64,000 nt of DNA from Deltaproteobacteria bacterium (GTDB lineage: Bacteria > Acidobacteriota > Thermoanaerobaculia > Multivoradales > JAHZIX01). Shown here piece by piece: positions 41,312 to 49,995 of the stretch. How positions within the stretch are numbered: the first letter of the stretch is position 1; every line of letters starts with the position of its first letter. The stretch lies in assembly GCA_022601195.1 (NCBI GenBank), contig JAHZIX010000045.1:816884-880883 (forward strand), in the 5' to 3' direction. A program made the translations under genes and the position numbers. Below the pieces are notes generated by a model, which saw only the letters and a program-made list of their open reading frames with translations, was not told where the DNA came from and did not search any database.

Positions 41312-42406
41312 TCAACCTGCGCCGTTTTTCCCGTTGAAGATGCTTTTGGGTAGGTGCATGCTGACTAGCACATGGGGTACATCCACCACTTCCGAAATCT
41401 TCAGATCCCCTGCCAAGGACGCGATCATGTAGGCGTCTTGGCGGCTGAGGCCGTGTTCCCCTTCTAAGTAGTCGACCATGTAGCGAGTGGCTTTGCGGGC
41501 GGCCTCGTCAATGGTTTCCGCGAAGGCGGTGACGCCGTAGAAATCCTCTCCCTCATACTGCGGCTCCTGGAGAGCTCTCCCCCCTTTGAGTACCTCGACC
41601 TGATAGACGATACGCATAGGGGCTTCGAGGGCCGTGCCGCAGACCTCGCCATCTCCCTGAGCGGCGTGGGTGTCGCCGATGGAAAAGAGCGCTCCCTCTA
41701 CGAAAACCGGGAAGTAGATGGTGGTTCCTTCGGTCATGTGGCGATTGTCCATATTGCCGCCGTTGGCTCGCGGTGGGATGGTGGAGAGCATCTCGTCAGT
41801 GGCTGGAGCAACTCCCATGACTCCAGGAAACGGCGCTAGAGGAATGGTGATGTCCTCGTTGAAGGCGACTTCCTCAGCCCCCGGTTCGAATCGGAAGGTT
41901 TTGATGGCGGCGTCCGGGAACTCGTCGGCCAAAAACCCGAATCCAGGAGAGATAGCCGTCCAGCCCCAGGATCCCAGCTCGATTTCATGGAGGGTGACTC
42001 GCAGGACATCGCCGGGTTCGGCTCCTTCCACATAGACCGGGCCCGTGAGGGGGTGGATTGGCTCGAAATCCAACTTGACCACGTCTTCGACGGTCGAATC
42101 CGGGCCGAATTGCTGATCCGTGGCCTCTTGAGTATGAACCTCGATGGTGGAGCCGGAAGGCACCCTCAGCACCGGTTCGATGGCGCTGCTGAACTTGTTG
42201 TGGGTTTGGTCGGCAGAGAGTTTGAATTGGGCTTCGATCTTTGCCGGAGCTTGGGCAGGTTCGGGAGCCTGCGCTTCCGTCTCCGTGCTCCCAGTGGTGT
42301 TGGGCGGGCTGCAAGCGGACAGGCCGGCCCAGCCAGCAACACACAGCAATAGGAGTCCGCTGCGGATCTCAGCGTGGCATCTCATGATCCGATTCTCGAG
42401 GTTCAT
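41312..42406 (-). CDS. Lipoprotein of the acetamidase/formamidase family
   Basis: A 364-aa exported lipoprotein: signal sequence with lipobox LLCVAGWAGLSAC (Cys near residue 28), a short Thr/Glu/Pro-rich linker, then the acetamidase/formamidase fold (HNKFSSAIEPVLRVPSGSTI, GPVYVEGAEPGDVLRVTLHE, PRANGGNMDNRHMTEGTTIY, GDTHAAQGDGEVCGTALEAP). The family hydrolyses formamide or small amides. Most members are cytoplasmic, so an envelope-anchored version is notable. GGAGGGAG precedes the ATG at 42406; the frame open to 42589 is not used. It stands alone; bases 41096-41311 hold no gene. Confidence 0.88.
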   Translation of the reverse strand: MNLENRIMRCHAEIRSGLLLLCVAGWAGLSACSPPNTTGSTETEAQAPEPAQAPAKIEAQFKLSADQTHNKFSSAIEPVLRVPSGSTIEVHTQEATDQQFGPDSTVEDVVKLDFEPIHPLTGPVYVEGAEPGDVLRVTLHEIELGSWGWTAISPGFGFLADEFPDAAIKTFRFEPGAEEVAFNEDITIPLAPFPGVMGVAPATDEMLSTIPPRANGGNMDNRHMTEGTTIYFPVFVEGALFSIGDTHAAQGDGEVCGTALEAPMRIVYQVEVLKGGRALQEPQYEGEDFYGVTAFAETIDEAARKATRYMVDYLEGEHGLSRQDAYMIASLAGDLKISEVVDVPHVLVSMHLPKSIFNGKNGAG

Positions 42407-42732
42407 GGCATCTCCCTCCGAGGCGTCTGTTGGGCGAATGATGCTCGAGACGGTATCACTCCTCGAGAAGGTGGACAAAAGGGCCTGACTCTGCCCCCAG
42501 GGCCCGTGAACTTTTGTCGGCGGCGAGGTACTAAGGACCTGTGAGGATGATGACCGCCTCGCGCAGGAGGGAAAAGTCGAGCTGGCCAAGTTCGCATTGA
42601 GGCGGTTTACTCAGGGAGAAGGCAGATCGATCAGCGATAGGCTAGGAAGAGCCTGGGCCCTTGAAGTTGCTGATCTCGGATCTGGTTTGGAGGAGAGAGT
42701 CAGTGGAAAATACGAGAGAAAAAAAGCTAACC
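42407..42732. other. Divergent promoter region, no gene seen
   Basis: These 326 bases lie between the formamidase-like gene (minus) and the secreted protein gene (plus). Small open frames have no supporting signals. I see no clear promoter box or long inverted repeat. Confidence 0.4.
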
Positions 42733-43344
42733 ATGACGAGAACGGATGGCTCGAGCCGACGATCTTGGATTCTCGCCCGACGGACTGCCACGGTCTTGGT
42801 TGTGGCTTGTGCCTCTCTTCTGGAGGCAGCAGCGCCGGACGGCTGGTTTCTTGCCGGTAGTCATCGAAGAGCTTACGAGACGGGTACCGAGCCCCGATCA
42901 GAAGGCGAAGGGACGGTGGCTTTCTTGCGGTCGGTCGAAGAGGTACCCCGAGGATTCGGCACGTTGATGCAGACCGTTTCGGCTCAGAAGTACAGAGGGG
43001 TGCGGCTCCGGCTGTCCGCCGACCTTCGTTCTCGAGACATTGAGACTTGGGCGGGTATGTGGATGCGAGTCGATGGCAAAACGGAGGGGCAGAGCCTCGC
43101 CTTCGACAACATGCAAGACCGGCCTCTTCGAGGAACGACGGAATGGAAACACTACGCAGTGGTTCTGGACATTCCCCAGGAAGCCGAATCCATCGCTTTC
43201 GGGTTCCTGATCTCCGGGAACGGGCAACTGTGGGTCGATGAAGTGGACTTGGAGGAGGTCGACAAGAGCATCCCCGTCACCGATAGGCTGGCTCCATCGT
43301 CCCTGCCGGAAGAACCGGTCAACTTGGAGTTCGGAGATCCCTGA
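42733..43344 (+). CDS. Secreted protein with a carbohydrate-binding-like beta-sandwich
   Basis: A 203-aa protein with an export segment (ARRTATVLVVACASLLEAAA) at residues 16-35. The mature part begins GWFLAGSHRRAYETG and goes through FGTLMQTVSAQKYRGVRLRL, TWAGMWMRVDG, LRGTTEWKHYAVVLDIP, AFGFLISGNGQLWVDEVDLE, a pattern of jelly-roll carbohydrate-binding-like domains also found before or beside AraC-type regulators. Substrate and role are unknown. It lies 150 bases upstream of an ECF sigma/anti-sigma pair on the same strand and may share its regulation. The ATG at 42733 is preferred; upstream TTG at 42661 is possible. Confidence 0.7.
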   Translation: MTRTDGSSRRSWILARRTATVLVVACASLLEAAAPDGWFLAGSHRRAYETGTEPRSEGEGTVAFLRSVEEVPRGFGTLMQTVSAQKYRGVRLRLSADLRSRDIETWAGMWMRVDGKTEGQSLAFDNMQDRPLRGTTEWKHYAVVLDIPQEAESIAFGFLISGNGQLWVDEVDLEEVDKSIPVTDRLAPSSLPEEPVNLEFGDP

Positions 43345-43493
43345 TTTTGGGCGCCCTTTGGCGCCCGATTCTGAGATCGATCTGTCCATTCGGTCGCCGT
43401 GGAGCGCTGGTTGTAGAAGAGAGCTGTCTGCCCACGGGCGCTGCTTGCCCGAGAGCACTGCTTTCCCAAGAGAGCTTTCTGCCTGGGAGCGCC

Positions 43494-44126
43494 GTGAGCA
43501 CTGAGGTGATTCCCGCAGGGTCCCCAGAGGGGAGTGTCACCGCCGTTCGCGATGGATCGGAAATCGATCTACGCGAGGGTTTGGTCAAGGGAGACCGCGC
43601 GACTTTCGAGGGAATCGTCGAGCGCTACCGGGACCGCGTCTTCCAGATGGCGATTTGGCAAGTGGGCCGTTCCCAAGCAGAAGATCTGGCGCAAGACATC
43701 TTTGTCGAGGTTTTTCGGTCCGCTCACACGTTTCGCGGTCGTTCGAGTTTCAGCACCTGGCTTTACTCAGTCGCCAAGAACGTTTGTCGTCGCCATATTC
43801 GGAAAAGGAGCACGGCTCCGAAAATACTCTCGCTAGTCGATTCGGAAAACTTTGGCGAGGTACCTGACCCGACCATGGACACCGCCCGTAGCGCCCAGAC
43901 CAAAGAATCTCAGGGCTTGGTACGCAAGGCTGTTGAGGAGTTGCCAATGGAACATCGAATGACTTTGATCTTGCGGGAGTGGGAAGGGCTGAGTTACCAG
44001 GAAATCGCTGAGGTTTTGAAGATTCCGGTAGGCACGGTGCGATCGCGGCTGTTCAACGCTCGGTCAATGTTGGCGGAGAGATTAGAAGACAACTTCCAGG
44101 GAGCCCAGAGTCATGTCATGCCCTGA
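43494..44126 (+). CDS. ECF sigma factor (RpoE-like)
   Basis: A 210-aa sigma factor with canonical regions: region 2 YRDRVFQMAIWQVGRSQAED and LAQDIFVEVFRSAHTFRGRS, STWLYSVAKNVCRRHIRKRS, and region 4 ELPMEHRMTLILREWEGLSY followed by QEIAEVLKIPVGTVRSRLFN. The GTG at 43494 has GGGAG upstream and starts shortly before region 2; the longer frame from 43347 is repeat-like and Cys-rich and unlikely to be translated. It overlaps the zinc-type anti-sigma gene by 14 bases, the classic sigma/anti-sigma arrangement. Its targets may include the secreted protein just upstream. Confidence 0.9.
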   Translation: MSTEVIPAGSPEGSVTAVRDGSEIDLREGLVKGDRATFEGIVERYRDRVFQMAIWQVGRSQAEDLAQDIFVEVFRSAHTFRGRSSFSTWLYSVAKNVCRRHIRKRSTAPKILSLVDSENFGEVPDPTMDTARSAQTKESQGLVRKAVEELPMEHRMTLILREWEGLSYQEIAEVLKIPVGTVRSRLFNARSMLAERLEDNFQGAQSHVMP

Positions 44127-44679
44127 TTGGGAAACTCAGCTGAGTCCTTGGCTGGATGGTGAATTGTCTCCTCAGGAGGCAGGACGGCTGAAGCAGCACC
44201 TTCGGGATTGCGATGCCTGTACCGAGCAGTTGGAACGTTTGAAGCGGGCCAGTCGTGCCTTTCGATCTTTGGGTCCGGAGGCGCCGAGTACCGGGTTCGA
44301 GGCTCGGCTCTGGCAGCGTCTCGATGAGGAGGGCCTCCCCAAGTCGTACCCGGTTGGTGCTTCCCGGCGTTTCTGGTTTCCTCTCGCTGGTCTGGTTGCC
44401 GCAAGCTTGGTCTTGATCCTCGCTCGCCCGACTACCGAGCTGCCTTTGCCGCCTCCGATGCCGGAGGCGCACCCACCCTGGGTTGCTTTGACGACGACCC
44501 AGGTCGGCACCTCTGCCGCCTTGGATCTGGCTGAAACGCCCTGCCTGTCCGCCGCAGATTGCGGCTCCCCTCGTTCTTTCCGAGAGCTCTCCGCTGATGG
44601 TGATCTGACTTTCATTGCCGGTTGGTGCGAAGGCCGGCTCATCGCATCACCGGAATGCGAAGGGGTTGAGGTGATGTAA
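44113..44679 (+). CDS. Membrane-anchored zinc-finger anti-sigma factor
   Basis: A 188-aa protein. The N-terminal 45 residues are a zinc-binding anti-sigma domain (Cys3, then HLRDCDAC giving H-x3-C-x2-C), which holds the ECF sigma factor. One transmembrane segment lies near 85-105 (FWFPLAGLVAASLVLILA). The extracytoplasmic part is short and contains PCLSAADCGS and GWCEG, four Cys that may form disulfides. It overlaps the sigma gene by 14 bases. Signal transmission probably requires membrane-side proteolysis or a conformational change; no dedicated protease is adjacent. Confidence 0.85.
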   Translation: MSCPDWETQLSPWLDGELSPQEAGRLKQHLRDCDACTEQLERLKRASRAFRSLGPEAPSTGFEARLWQRLDEEGLPKSYPVGASRRFWFPLAGLVAASLVLILARPTTELPLPPPMPEAHPPWVALTTTQVGTSAALDLAETPCLSAADCGSPRSFRELSADGDLTFIAGWCEGRLIASPECEGVEVM

Positions 44680-44699
44680 CGCCTTTCGGCGGGCAGTTT

Positions 44700-47249
44700 T
44701 CACGACTCGATGTTGCCAATAGCCTCCAGGGCCACCTCGGCCTGTTTTCGGGAGGCCTCTTCGCCCATGGCACCATAGAACCCAACCAGTCGCTGGAGGG
44801 CTCTTTGTAGAGCGGTGGAATCTCCTTCCTCGGCAGAGTCTCGCAGGCGTGCATGGCTCTGCTCCAACAGGGAGCGAGCTTCGGCGAGACTCCCTTGGCG
44901 GACCAAGCACTCCCCCAACAAGCCCTCGACTTCGGCATAGCGCCAGCCGAGATCCGGGTGGGGCCGACAGTACTCCAAGCTGTCGCGGAGTACCTGCTCT
45001 CCTTCCCGACACTGATCCGTCGACAGGAGGAGTTGGGCAAAGTTCATTGCTGGTCGCAGGACGTAACCCGGCGGCGCCGCCGAGGCCACGGCGACTTCTG
45101 CAGCTTCCCGATAGAGGGCCAGGGCCGAACCGATGCGGTCTTGGTTCCTGGCTAAGGATGCCAGTCCGCTCAATGGCATGACTCGCTGGTAGTGATCCTG
45201 GCCGAAGATCTCCAGGTACTGGCTATTGACTTCTTCGAGGGTGTGCTGGGCCAGGGTGAGGTCGCCGCGCTCTCGATAGATCGACGAGAGATTGAGCAAT
45301 ACGGTGGCGACTTGGGGATGCGCATTGCCAAACCTCTGGCGATACGGGGCCAAGGCTCCTTCGTAGAGGCGGAGGGCCTCGGTTGCGTGACCCAATCGGC
45401 GCAACACTTGGCCGCGATTGGCGGTTGCCGCCAGGCTCTCCGCGGAGTTCTCTTCGAGTCTCTCCTGCGCCAACTCCATGGCAGCTCGAGAGGGCTCGTC
45501 AGCCTCTTGAAACCGTTCCTGGTAGCACAGCAGCTCGACCAGGTTGTTGAGGCCGTGGACCAGCTGCTGGGGTTCTGGGTCTGGCTGGGCCTGAAGTTGC
45601 TGGAGGCCAGCGCGAGTATGCCTCTCTGCGTCGTCAAAGCGGCCAAGCTCGCGGAGGGCAGCGCCTACCTGAACCAGGCTGAGGGAGTGGGCTTGGCTGT
45701 CTTTGCCAACGACCTGACGGTTGAGTGCCAAGGCTCGTTCGGACCAGATGAGAGCTAGGTCCGACTGACCCAGCTCGCGGTAGATGTCCGCCAGCACGGT
45801 CACGATTTCGACCTTGACCTCCGGCCGGTTCTGGAGACCCGTCTCGATCAACCCTGCGTTCTGGTCTACCGCCTCTTGAAGGGTCAGGTTTCGGCCTTCG
45901 TAGACCAGGGGACTAGCGCGTTCGAAGAACAGCCGGAAAAAGCCGACCACTTCTTGGAGCTTTTCTCTCTCTTCATTGAGGCGCCCGGCTAGCGTAGCCA
46001 TGCTGAAGGCGAAGACGGCCAGCGCGGCGAAGCTGGCGAAGGCAGCTGCCATGGGGATGCGGTGCCGACGCAGGAGTTTGCCGGCTCGGTACCTCAGATT
46101 CCCCTCTCGGGCGAGGACAGGAAAGCCCTGGAGGTGCCGCCTCAGGTCTTCAGAGAATTGTTCTACCGAGCTGAATCGGTCCTCAGGCCTGGGCCGTAAG
46201 GCCTTCTTGACGATGGCCTCGAGATCCCCTCGAAGGCGGTGCGGCGAAAAGGGAGCCGACCCATCGGCTGGTCCTTGCAGGCCTCCTTCCTCTTGGTCCA
46301 CTGTTCGGGTCGGAAAAAAGTTGCCATCTACTCGAAGCTCTGGTTGGAGCTCTCGTTGTGTTTCTGGGCGCTGGCCGGTAAGTAATTTGTGTAGCAAGAC
46401 TCCGAGGGAGTAGACATCGCTCACCGTAGAAAGCGCCCTACCTTGGAATTGCTCTGGGCTGGCGTACTCTGGGGTTAACGGCCGGCTGCCGACTGTGCCT
46501 GGCCCTTTTTCTCCCTCAGGGATGTCCTGTCTCAGGAGCTTGGCGATGCCAAAGTCGAGGAGCTTCGGCTCGCCGGCCGTGGTGACGAGTATGTTGCTCG
46601 GCTTGAGATCGCAGTGGACAACTAGATTCTGGTGGGAGCAGTGGACGGCAGAGCAGACTTTGCGGAAGAGCTCGATGCGCTGGCGAAGAGGGAGACCTTG
46701 TTGGTCACAATAGACGTCGATGGGCTTCCCGTCGATGTACTCCATCACCATATAGGGCACCCCTTCTTCGGTGGTGCCCCCATCGAAGATCTGGGCGATC
46801 CAGGGGTGATCCAAGCCGGCGAGGATTTGACGCTCGACCCCTAACCGTTGGCGGGACTCTTTGCCCATGGCCTGGTGGACGATGAGCTTGACAGCAACTT
46901 CCCGCTGAAAGGCTTCGTCGTCGCGCACTCCCCGGTAGACCACTCCCATACCGCCCTCACCGATTTTCTCCTGGAGCTGGTAGGGGCCAATACGTGGGGG
47001 CGGTAAGAACGGGCTCGCTGCCGCACCGCGGACCAGTGGCTCACGAAGAAAGTCACCGGCTTCAGCATCGGCCCGGAGAAGGCGCTCGACGGCTTCCCGC
47101 AGGGGGGCATCGTCGCCACAGGCTCGGTCGACGAGTCTGGCTCGCCCTTCCTCTGAGACCTCCATGGCGCTCTCGAAGATGCGGCGGGCGCGAGCTCCCT
47201 TTTCAGATTTTTTTTGGGGTTGAGGTCTCATTGGGGATTCTGAGCTCAT
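44700..47249 (-). CDS. Ser/Thr protein kinase with TPR repeats, partner of the upstream ECF sigma factor
   Basis: An 849-aa protein. Residues 20-75 are the leader domain typical of ECF-linked kinases. The kinase domain runs from about 87 to 360: GEGGMGVVYRGV, VAVKLI, then the catalytic loop HCDLKPSNI, where Cys replaces the usual Arg of HRD, LLDFGIA, and PEYASPEQF. A transmembrane segment follows near 405 (AAFASFAALAVFAFSMATLA), then TPR repeats (SDLALIWSERALALNRQVVG, HATEALRLYEGALAPYRQRF, ADLTLAQHTLEEV-like). Its ATG overlaps the sigma gene stop (ATGA). The intact pair contrasts with the kinase-less remnant at 18.6 kb. Confidence 0.9.
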   Translation of the reverse strand: MSSESPMRPQPQKKSEKGARARRIFESAMEVSEEGRARLVDRACGDDAPLREAVERLLRADAEAGDFLREPLVRGAAASPFLPPPRIGPYQLQEKIGEGGMGVVYRGVRDDEAFQREVAVKLIVHQAMGKESRQRLGVERQILAGLDHPWIAQIFDGGTTEEGVPYMVMEYIDGKPIDVYCDQQGLPLRQRIELFRKVCSAVHCSHQNLVVHCDLKPSNILVTTAGEPKLLDFGIAKLLRQDIPEGEKGPGTVGSRPLTPEYASPEQFQGRALSTVSDVYSLGVLLHKLLTGQRPETQRELQPELRVDGNFFPTRTVDQEEGGLQGPADGSAPFSPHRLRGDLEAIVKKALRPRPEDRFSSVEQFSEDLRRHLQGFPVLAREGNLRYRAGKLLRRHRIPMAAAFASFAALAVFAFSMATLAGRLNEEREKLQEVVGFFRLFFERASPLVYEGRNLTLQEAVDQNAGLIETGLQNRPEVKVEIVTVLADIYRELGQSDLALIWSERALALNRQVVGKDSQAHSLSLVQVGAALRELGRFDDAERHTRAGLQQLQAQPDPEPQQLVHGLNNLVELLCYQERFQEADEPSRAAMELAQERLEENSAESLAATANRGQVLRRLGHATEALRLYEGALAPYRQRFGNAHPQVATVLLNLSSIYRERGDLTLAQHTLEEVNSQYLEIFGQDHYQRVMPLSGLASLARNQDRIGSALALYREAAEVAVASAAPPGYVLRPAMNFAQLLLSTDQCREGEQVLRDSLEYCRPHPDLGWRYAEVEGLLGECLVRQGSLAEARSLLEQSHARLRDSAEEGDSTALQRALQRLVGFYGAMGEEASRKQAEVALEAIGNIES

Positions 47250-47824
47250 GGGGGGCTGCTTTCAGCAAGATAGGCATACAGCCAGGCGCGGGCAGTTCGC
47301 CATTGACGAGCTACCGTGGTCGTCGAAGTGGCTAGCGCCTCGGCGATCTCGCCCCGAGTCAAGCCGCCGAAATAGCGCATGACGACGAGGTTGGCCAAGC
47401 TGGGGTCCTCGGCTTCGAGGTCGAGTAAAGCCTCGTCGAGGCGTACCAGATCCGGGTGGTCCGATCTTCCAAGCTCGTGGAGCTCGTGTAGGCAGATCGT
47501 CTGCATGCCGTTGCCTCTTTTCGAAGCTTGGCTGCGGCGGGCATGGTCGACGAGGATTCGGCGCATCATGCTAGCCGCGAGAGCGAAGAAATGGGCTCGG
47601 TCTTGCCAGCGAACCTGATTCTGCTGGGTCAGGCGCAGGAAGACTTCGTTCACCAAGGCACCGGTTTCCAGTGTATGGCCCACCCTCTCGTTTTGGAGAT
47701 AGCTCGCTGCGAGTCTCGAGAGGCGGCGGTAGACCAGCTCCCAAAGTTGCTCGAGGCATTGCTCGTCTCCCTTTCTCCAACCTTGCAGGAGTCGGGTGAT
47801 TTCGAGTGCGTCGGCCTCGGCCAT
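47246..47824 (-). CDS. ECF-like sigma factor, TIGR02999 type
   Basis: A 192-aa sigma factor: EQLWELVYRRLSRLAASYL, GHTLETGALVNEVFLRLTQQ, the diagnostic DRAHFFALAASMMRRILVDH, and region 4 LANLVVMRYFGGLTRGEIAE, ALATSTTTVARQWRTARAWL. GGAGGAAG precedes the ATG at 47824; the frame open to 48154 is not needed. Its stop overlaps the kinase start by 4 bases, so both are translated together and the kinase probably controls this sigma factor or its regulon. Confidence 0.9.
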   Translation of the reverse strand: MAEADALEITRLLQGWRKGDEQCLEQLWELVYRRLSRLAASYLQNERVGHTLETGALVNEVFLRLTQQNQVRWQDRAHFFALAASMMRRILVDHARRSQASKRGNGMQTICLHELHELGRSDHPDLVRLDEALLDLEAEDPSLANLVVMRYFGGLTRGEIAEALATSTTTVARQWRTARAWLYAYLAESSPP

Positions 47825-48183
47825 TTGGCGCTTCCTCCCAACCGAGTGAATCGTGCCATTCGGTGCATGAACAAATCTACAGAGCCCAATTCGATTATAT
47901 GTTGGAGGGTTGCTGTTGATGTCAAATGGGGAGGGAAGAAACGACCGCCCCAGCAAGCGAGGCGCCACTGGCACACTTGGCCCACTTCCTACGCGTAACG
48001 TTACAGAGCTCGGTGATTTACGACTATCGGCGCCCCCTTGCCTGACCCTGAGGGGGGTTCGTTGATGAGCCAAAACAACGATCCGAACCGTAGCGGTTCG
48101 TTGGCGCTTCTTGTGTTCCCACGACCCAATGACCGTGGTGAGTGAAGTCACCACGACGAATTTCTCGAAAGGAGTTTCGTACT
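47825..48183. other. Intergenic leader region with two hairpins
   Basis: No gene is seen between the divergent sigma factor and the secreted Cys-rich protein. Two perfect hairpins lie in the probable leader of the latter: CGAACCG-TAG-CGGTTCG (48084-48100) and CGTGGTGA-N6-TCACCACG (48134-48155). The second ends 12 bases before the AAAGGAG ribosome binding site region and could affect translation. Confidence 0.45.
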
Positions 48184-48531
48184 ATGAAAAAACTATTCTT
48201 TTGGGGCCTGAGCGCGTCAGTAATTGGGGCCATTGCCGTTTTCGGTTTCTACTTGAGCACGCCGGCAGAGGCGCGGATCTTCCCCAATCCTCCCAGCTGT
48301 ACGAACGGCTGTCCCAATGAAACGACTGCAACAGTGGTGGGACGGGGCGGCACTTGCGCTATGGCTCGCTCCATCGCAAACAATGAAGCCTTGACCTTGG
48401 CCCGGCAATTTTGCACCCAAGCCAATGGGCTGTGTACTTTCAGTTTCGTCGAACAGGGTAACGGGTGTTTCTTCAGCAACGGTCGATATCAGGTGAACGG
48501 CCATGGAGTCTTCACCTGTGATCTCTGTTAG
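48184..48531 (+). CDS. Secreted Cys-rich protein
   Basis: A 115-aa exported protein. The signal peptide is MKKLFFWGLSASVIGAIAVF, cut after AEA-R. The mature 85 residues carry eight Cys (SCTNGC, GTC, FCT, LCT, GCFF, TCDLC), an even number fitting four disulfides, in a compact fold with RSIANNEALTLARQFCTQAN as its main helix. No family is recognised. The ATG at 48184 has AAAGGAG upstream. Two leader hairpins precede it. Confidence 0.75.
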   Translation: MKKLFFWGLSASVIGAIAVFGFYLSTPAEARIFPNPPSCTNGCPNETTATVVGRGGTCAMARSIANNEALTLARQFCTQANGLCTFSFVEQGNGCFFSNGRYQVNGHGVFTCDLC

Positions 48532-48737
48532 TCATTTGTGGCCAAACTCTCTTGTGGCCAAGTAGCTTTGGCAGCGGCTTCAGCCCTTGCTTCTCTCTTG
48601 ACTCGCACGGAGGGCTCGATGGGGAACAAGGGCTGGCTCGTTTGGCGTTCCTACGGCGAGAGCTTTGGTCGTCCTCGCCAGGAGAGGGGGAGGGCAGGGC
48701 AATGAGGCGTGGAGCTAGATCTCTGGGAGGGCCTGGT

Positions 48738-48908
48738 TTATCTCGAAGCCTCCAACTCCCGTGCCTTTGCGAGGGCTTTGAAAGCCACCTCAACTCTCTC
48801 GATGGGCATTTCCAGCTCTTGGGCAATCTCTTGGGCGGTGCTGCCGGCCTCGAGGAGGCTGGCGATGACTCGAAGGCGCAGCGGAGTCAGGGGGTGATCG
48901 TTGGACAT
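48738..48908 (-). CDS. Small helix-turn-helix protein (56 aa)
   Basis: This frame is below the usual ORF length cut-off. It reads MSNDHPLTPLRLRVIASLLE, AGSTAQEIAQELEMPIERVE, VAFKALAKARELEASR. The STAQEIAQELEMPIERVEVAF part is a clear helix-turn-helix, like the DNA-binding half of winged-helix regulators. It starts 31 bases after the stop of the membrane-peroxiredoxin gene and would be translated from the same transcript. The ribosome binding site is weak, so expression is not certain. Bases 48532-48737 hold nothing else recognisable. Confidence 0.55.
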   Translation of the reverse strand: MSNDHPLTPLRLRVIASLLEAGSTAQEIAQELEMPIERVEVAFKALAKARELEASR

Positions 48909-48939
48909 GATCACTCAGTATAAAGCGCTGGTGGCCGGC

Positions 48940-49794
48940 TCAGCCAACAGCTTTCGCTTCCCGTAGGACCCGCAGGAATTCGCTGGGTTCTGGCCGGAGG
49001 CGATAGTTGGTGGGCAGGTCGGCATAGAGAATCGTGCCCTTCTCATCGGTGATGATCACGGTTGGTAGCACCGTGTCCGAGTCATAGCCCAGCACCTCTA
49101 AACCGGCGGGTAGGCCCTTCGCTGCGTCGATACCGAGCCGCCGAGCCACCTGATTGTCTTCGTCCACCAGAAAATGGAACGGAACCTCGTATTTCGCCGC
49201 CAGCTTGCGGGTTTGACCGGGAGGCTGTGGGCTGACCAGCACCACTTGGGCTCCGAGTGCATCCAATTCTCGATATTGCTCTGCCAGCTCCTTCACCTGA
49301 GTGGTACAGAACGGACACCAATTGCCGCGATAGAAGAGGAAGAGAGCGGGGCTGCCAAGGAAGCTCTCAGAAGAGATAACTACATCCTGAGCGTTCTTGA
49401 GCCGGAACGAGACCAAGGGTTTTCCCACCACTAGAATCTCGCTCTCTCGGTGCGAATATCGCGAATACCAAAAAATGTAGGCGAGCCAGCCAAGCAGGAT
49501 GAACAAAGAGTAGGCAGCGGGTTGCCAATCCGCTTCTGGCGTTAGCCAAGACGAGATGCCGAGGGCGGCTGCGGAAGCAAGGAAAGCCGAAAGAGGCACC
49601 AGATTGGCAGAGGTGCGGGCCACCGGCAAGAGGAAGAGCTGAGCGAAGAATCCCGCACCGGCCAAGCCGGCAACGGTGGCTCCCAGCCACGGGAGGTCGA
49701 AACCGCGAGCGGCGAGTACCCATAGGCCGTGGAATCCAGTGATCGAGGCCACTGTGATGTAACTGGTGAGGAACAGTGATTTAAGTCGGTTCAT
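48940..49794 (-). CDS. Membrane protein fused to an AhpC/TSA-type peroxiredoxin
   Basis: A 284-aa protein. Residues 1-120 hold four transmembrane segments (SLFLTSYITVASITGFHGLW, LPWLGATVAGLAGAGFFAQL, LVPLSAFLASAAALGISSWL, SLFILLGWLAYIFWYSRYSH), and residues 125-280 are a thioredoxin-fold peroxiredoxin with active site FYRGNWCPFC and the typical GAQVVLVSPQPPGQTRKLAA pattern. The Cys pair CPFC could act in peroxide reduction or disulfide exchange. GGAGGAGAG precedes the ATG at 49794. Probably a membrane-attached redox protein; the orientation is not determined. A small helix-turn-helix gene follows. Confidence 0.85.
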   Translation of the reverse strand: MNRLKSLFLTSYITVASITGFHGLWVLAARGFDLPWLGATVAGLAGAGFFAQLFLLPVARTSANLVPLSAFLASAAALGISSWLTPEADWQPAAYSLFILLGWLAYIFWYSRYSHRESEILVVGKPLVSFRLKNAQDVVISSESFLGSPALFLFYRGNWCPFCTTQVKELAEQYRELDALGAQVVLVSPQPPGQTRKLAAKYEVPFHFLVDEDNQVARRLGIDAAKGLPAGLEVLGYDSDTVLPTVIITDEKGTILYADLPTNYRLRPEPSEFLRVLREAKAVG

Positions 49795-49995
49795 GGTTGC
49801 TCTCCTCCCTCGACTGCCGCTGAAGTTCTTCATCCTACTGTTCTCGAGGTTGATTTGCCTTGACGACCTGCCAGATCAGGCAGCGATCCCTAGGGATTCC
49901 GTGAGCTCATCTGCTGTCAGGTAGTCTGCTTTGACTTATGCTGAGTCCGCTATGGTCCTTAGGTTAGATTTTTTTTATTTTGAAAGGAGTACATT

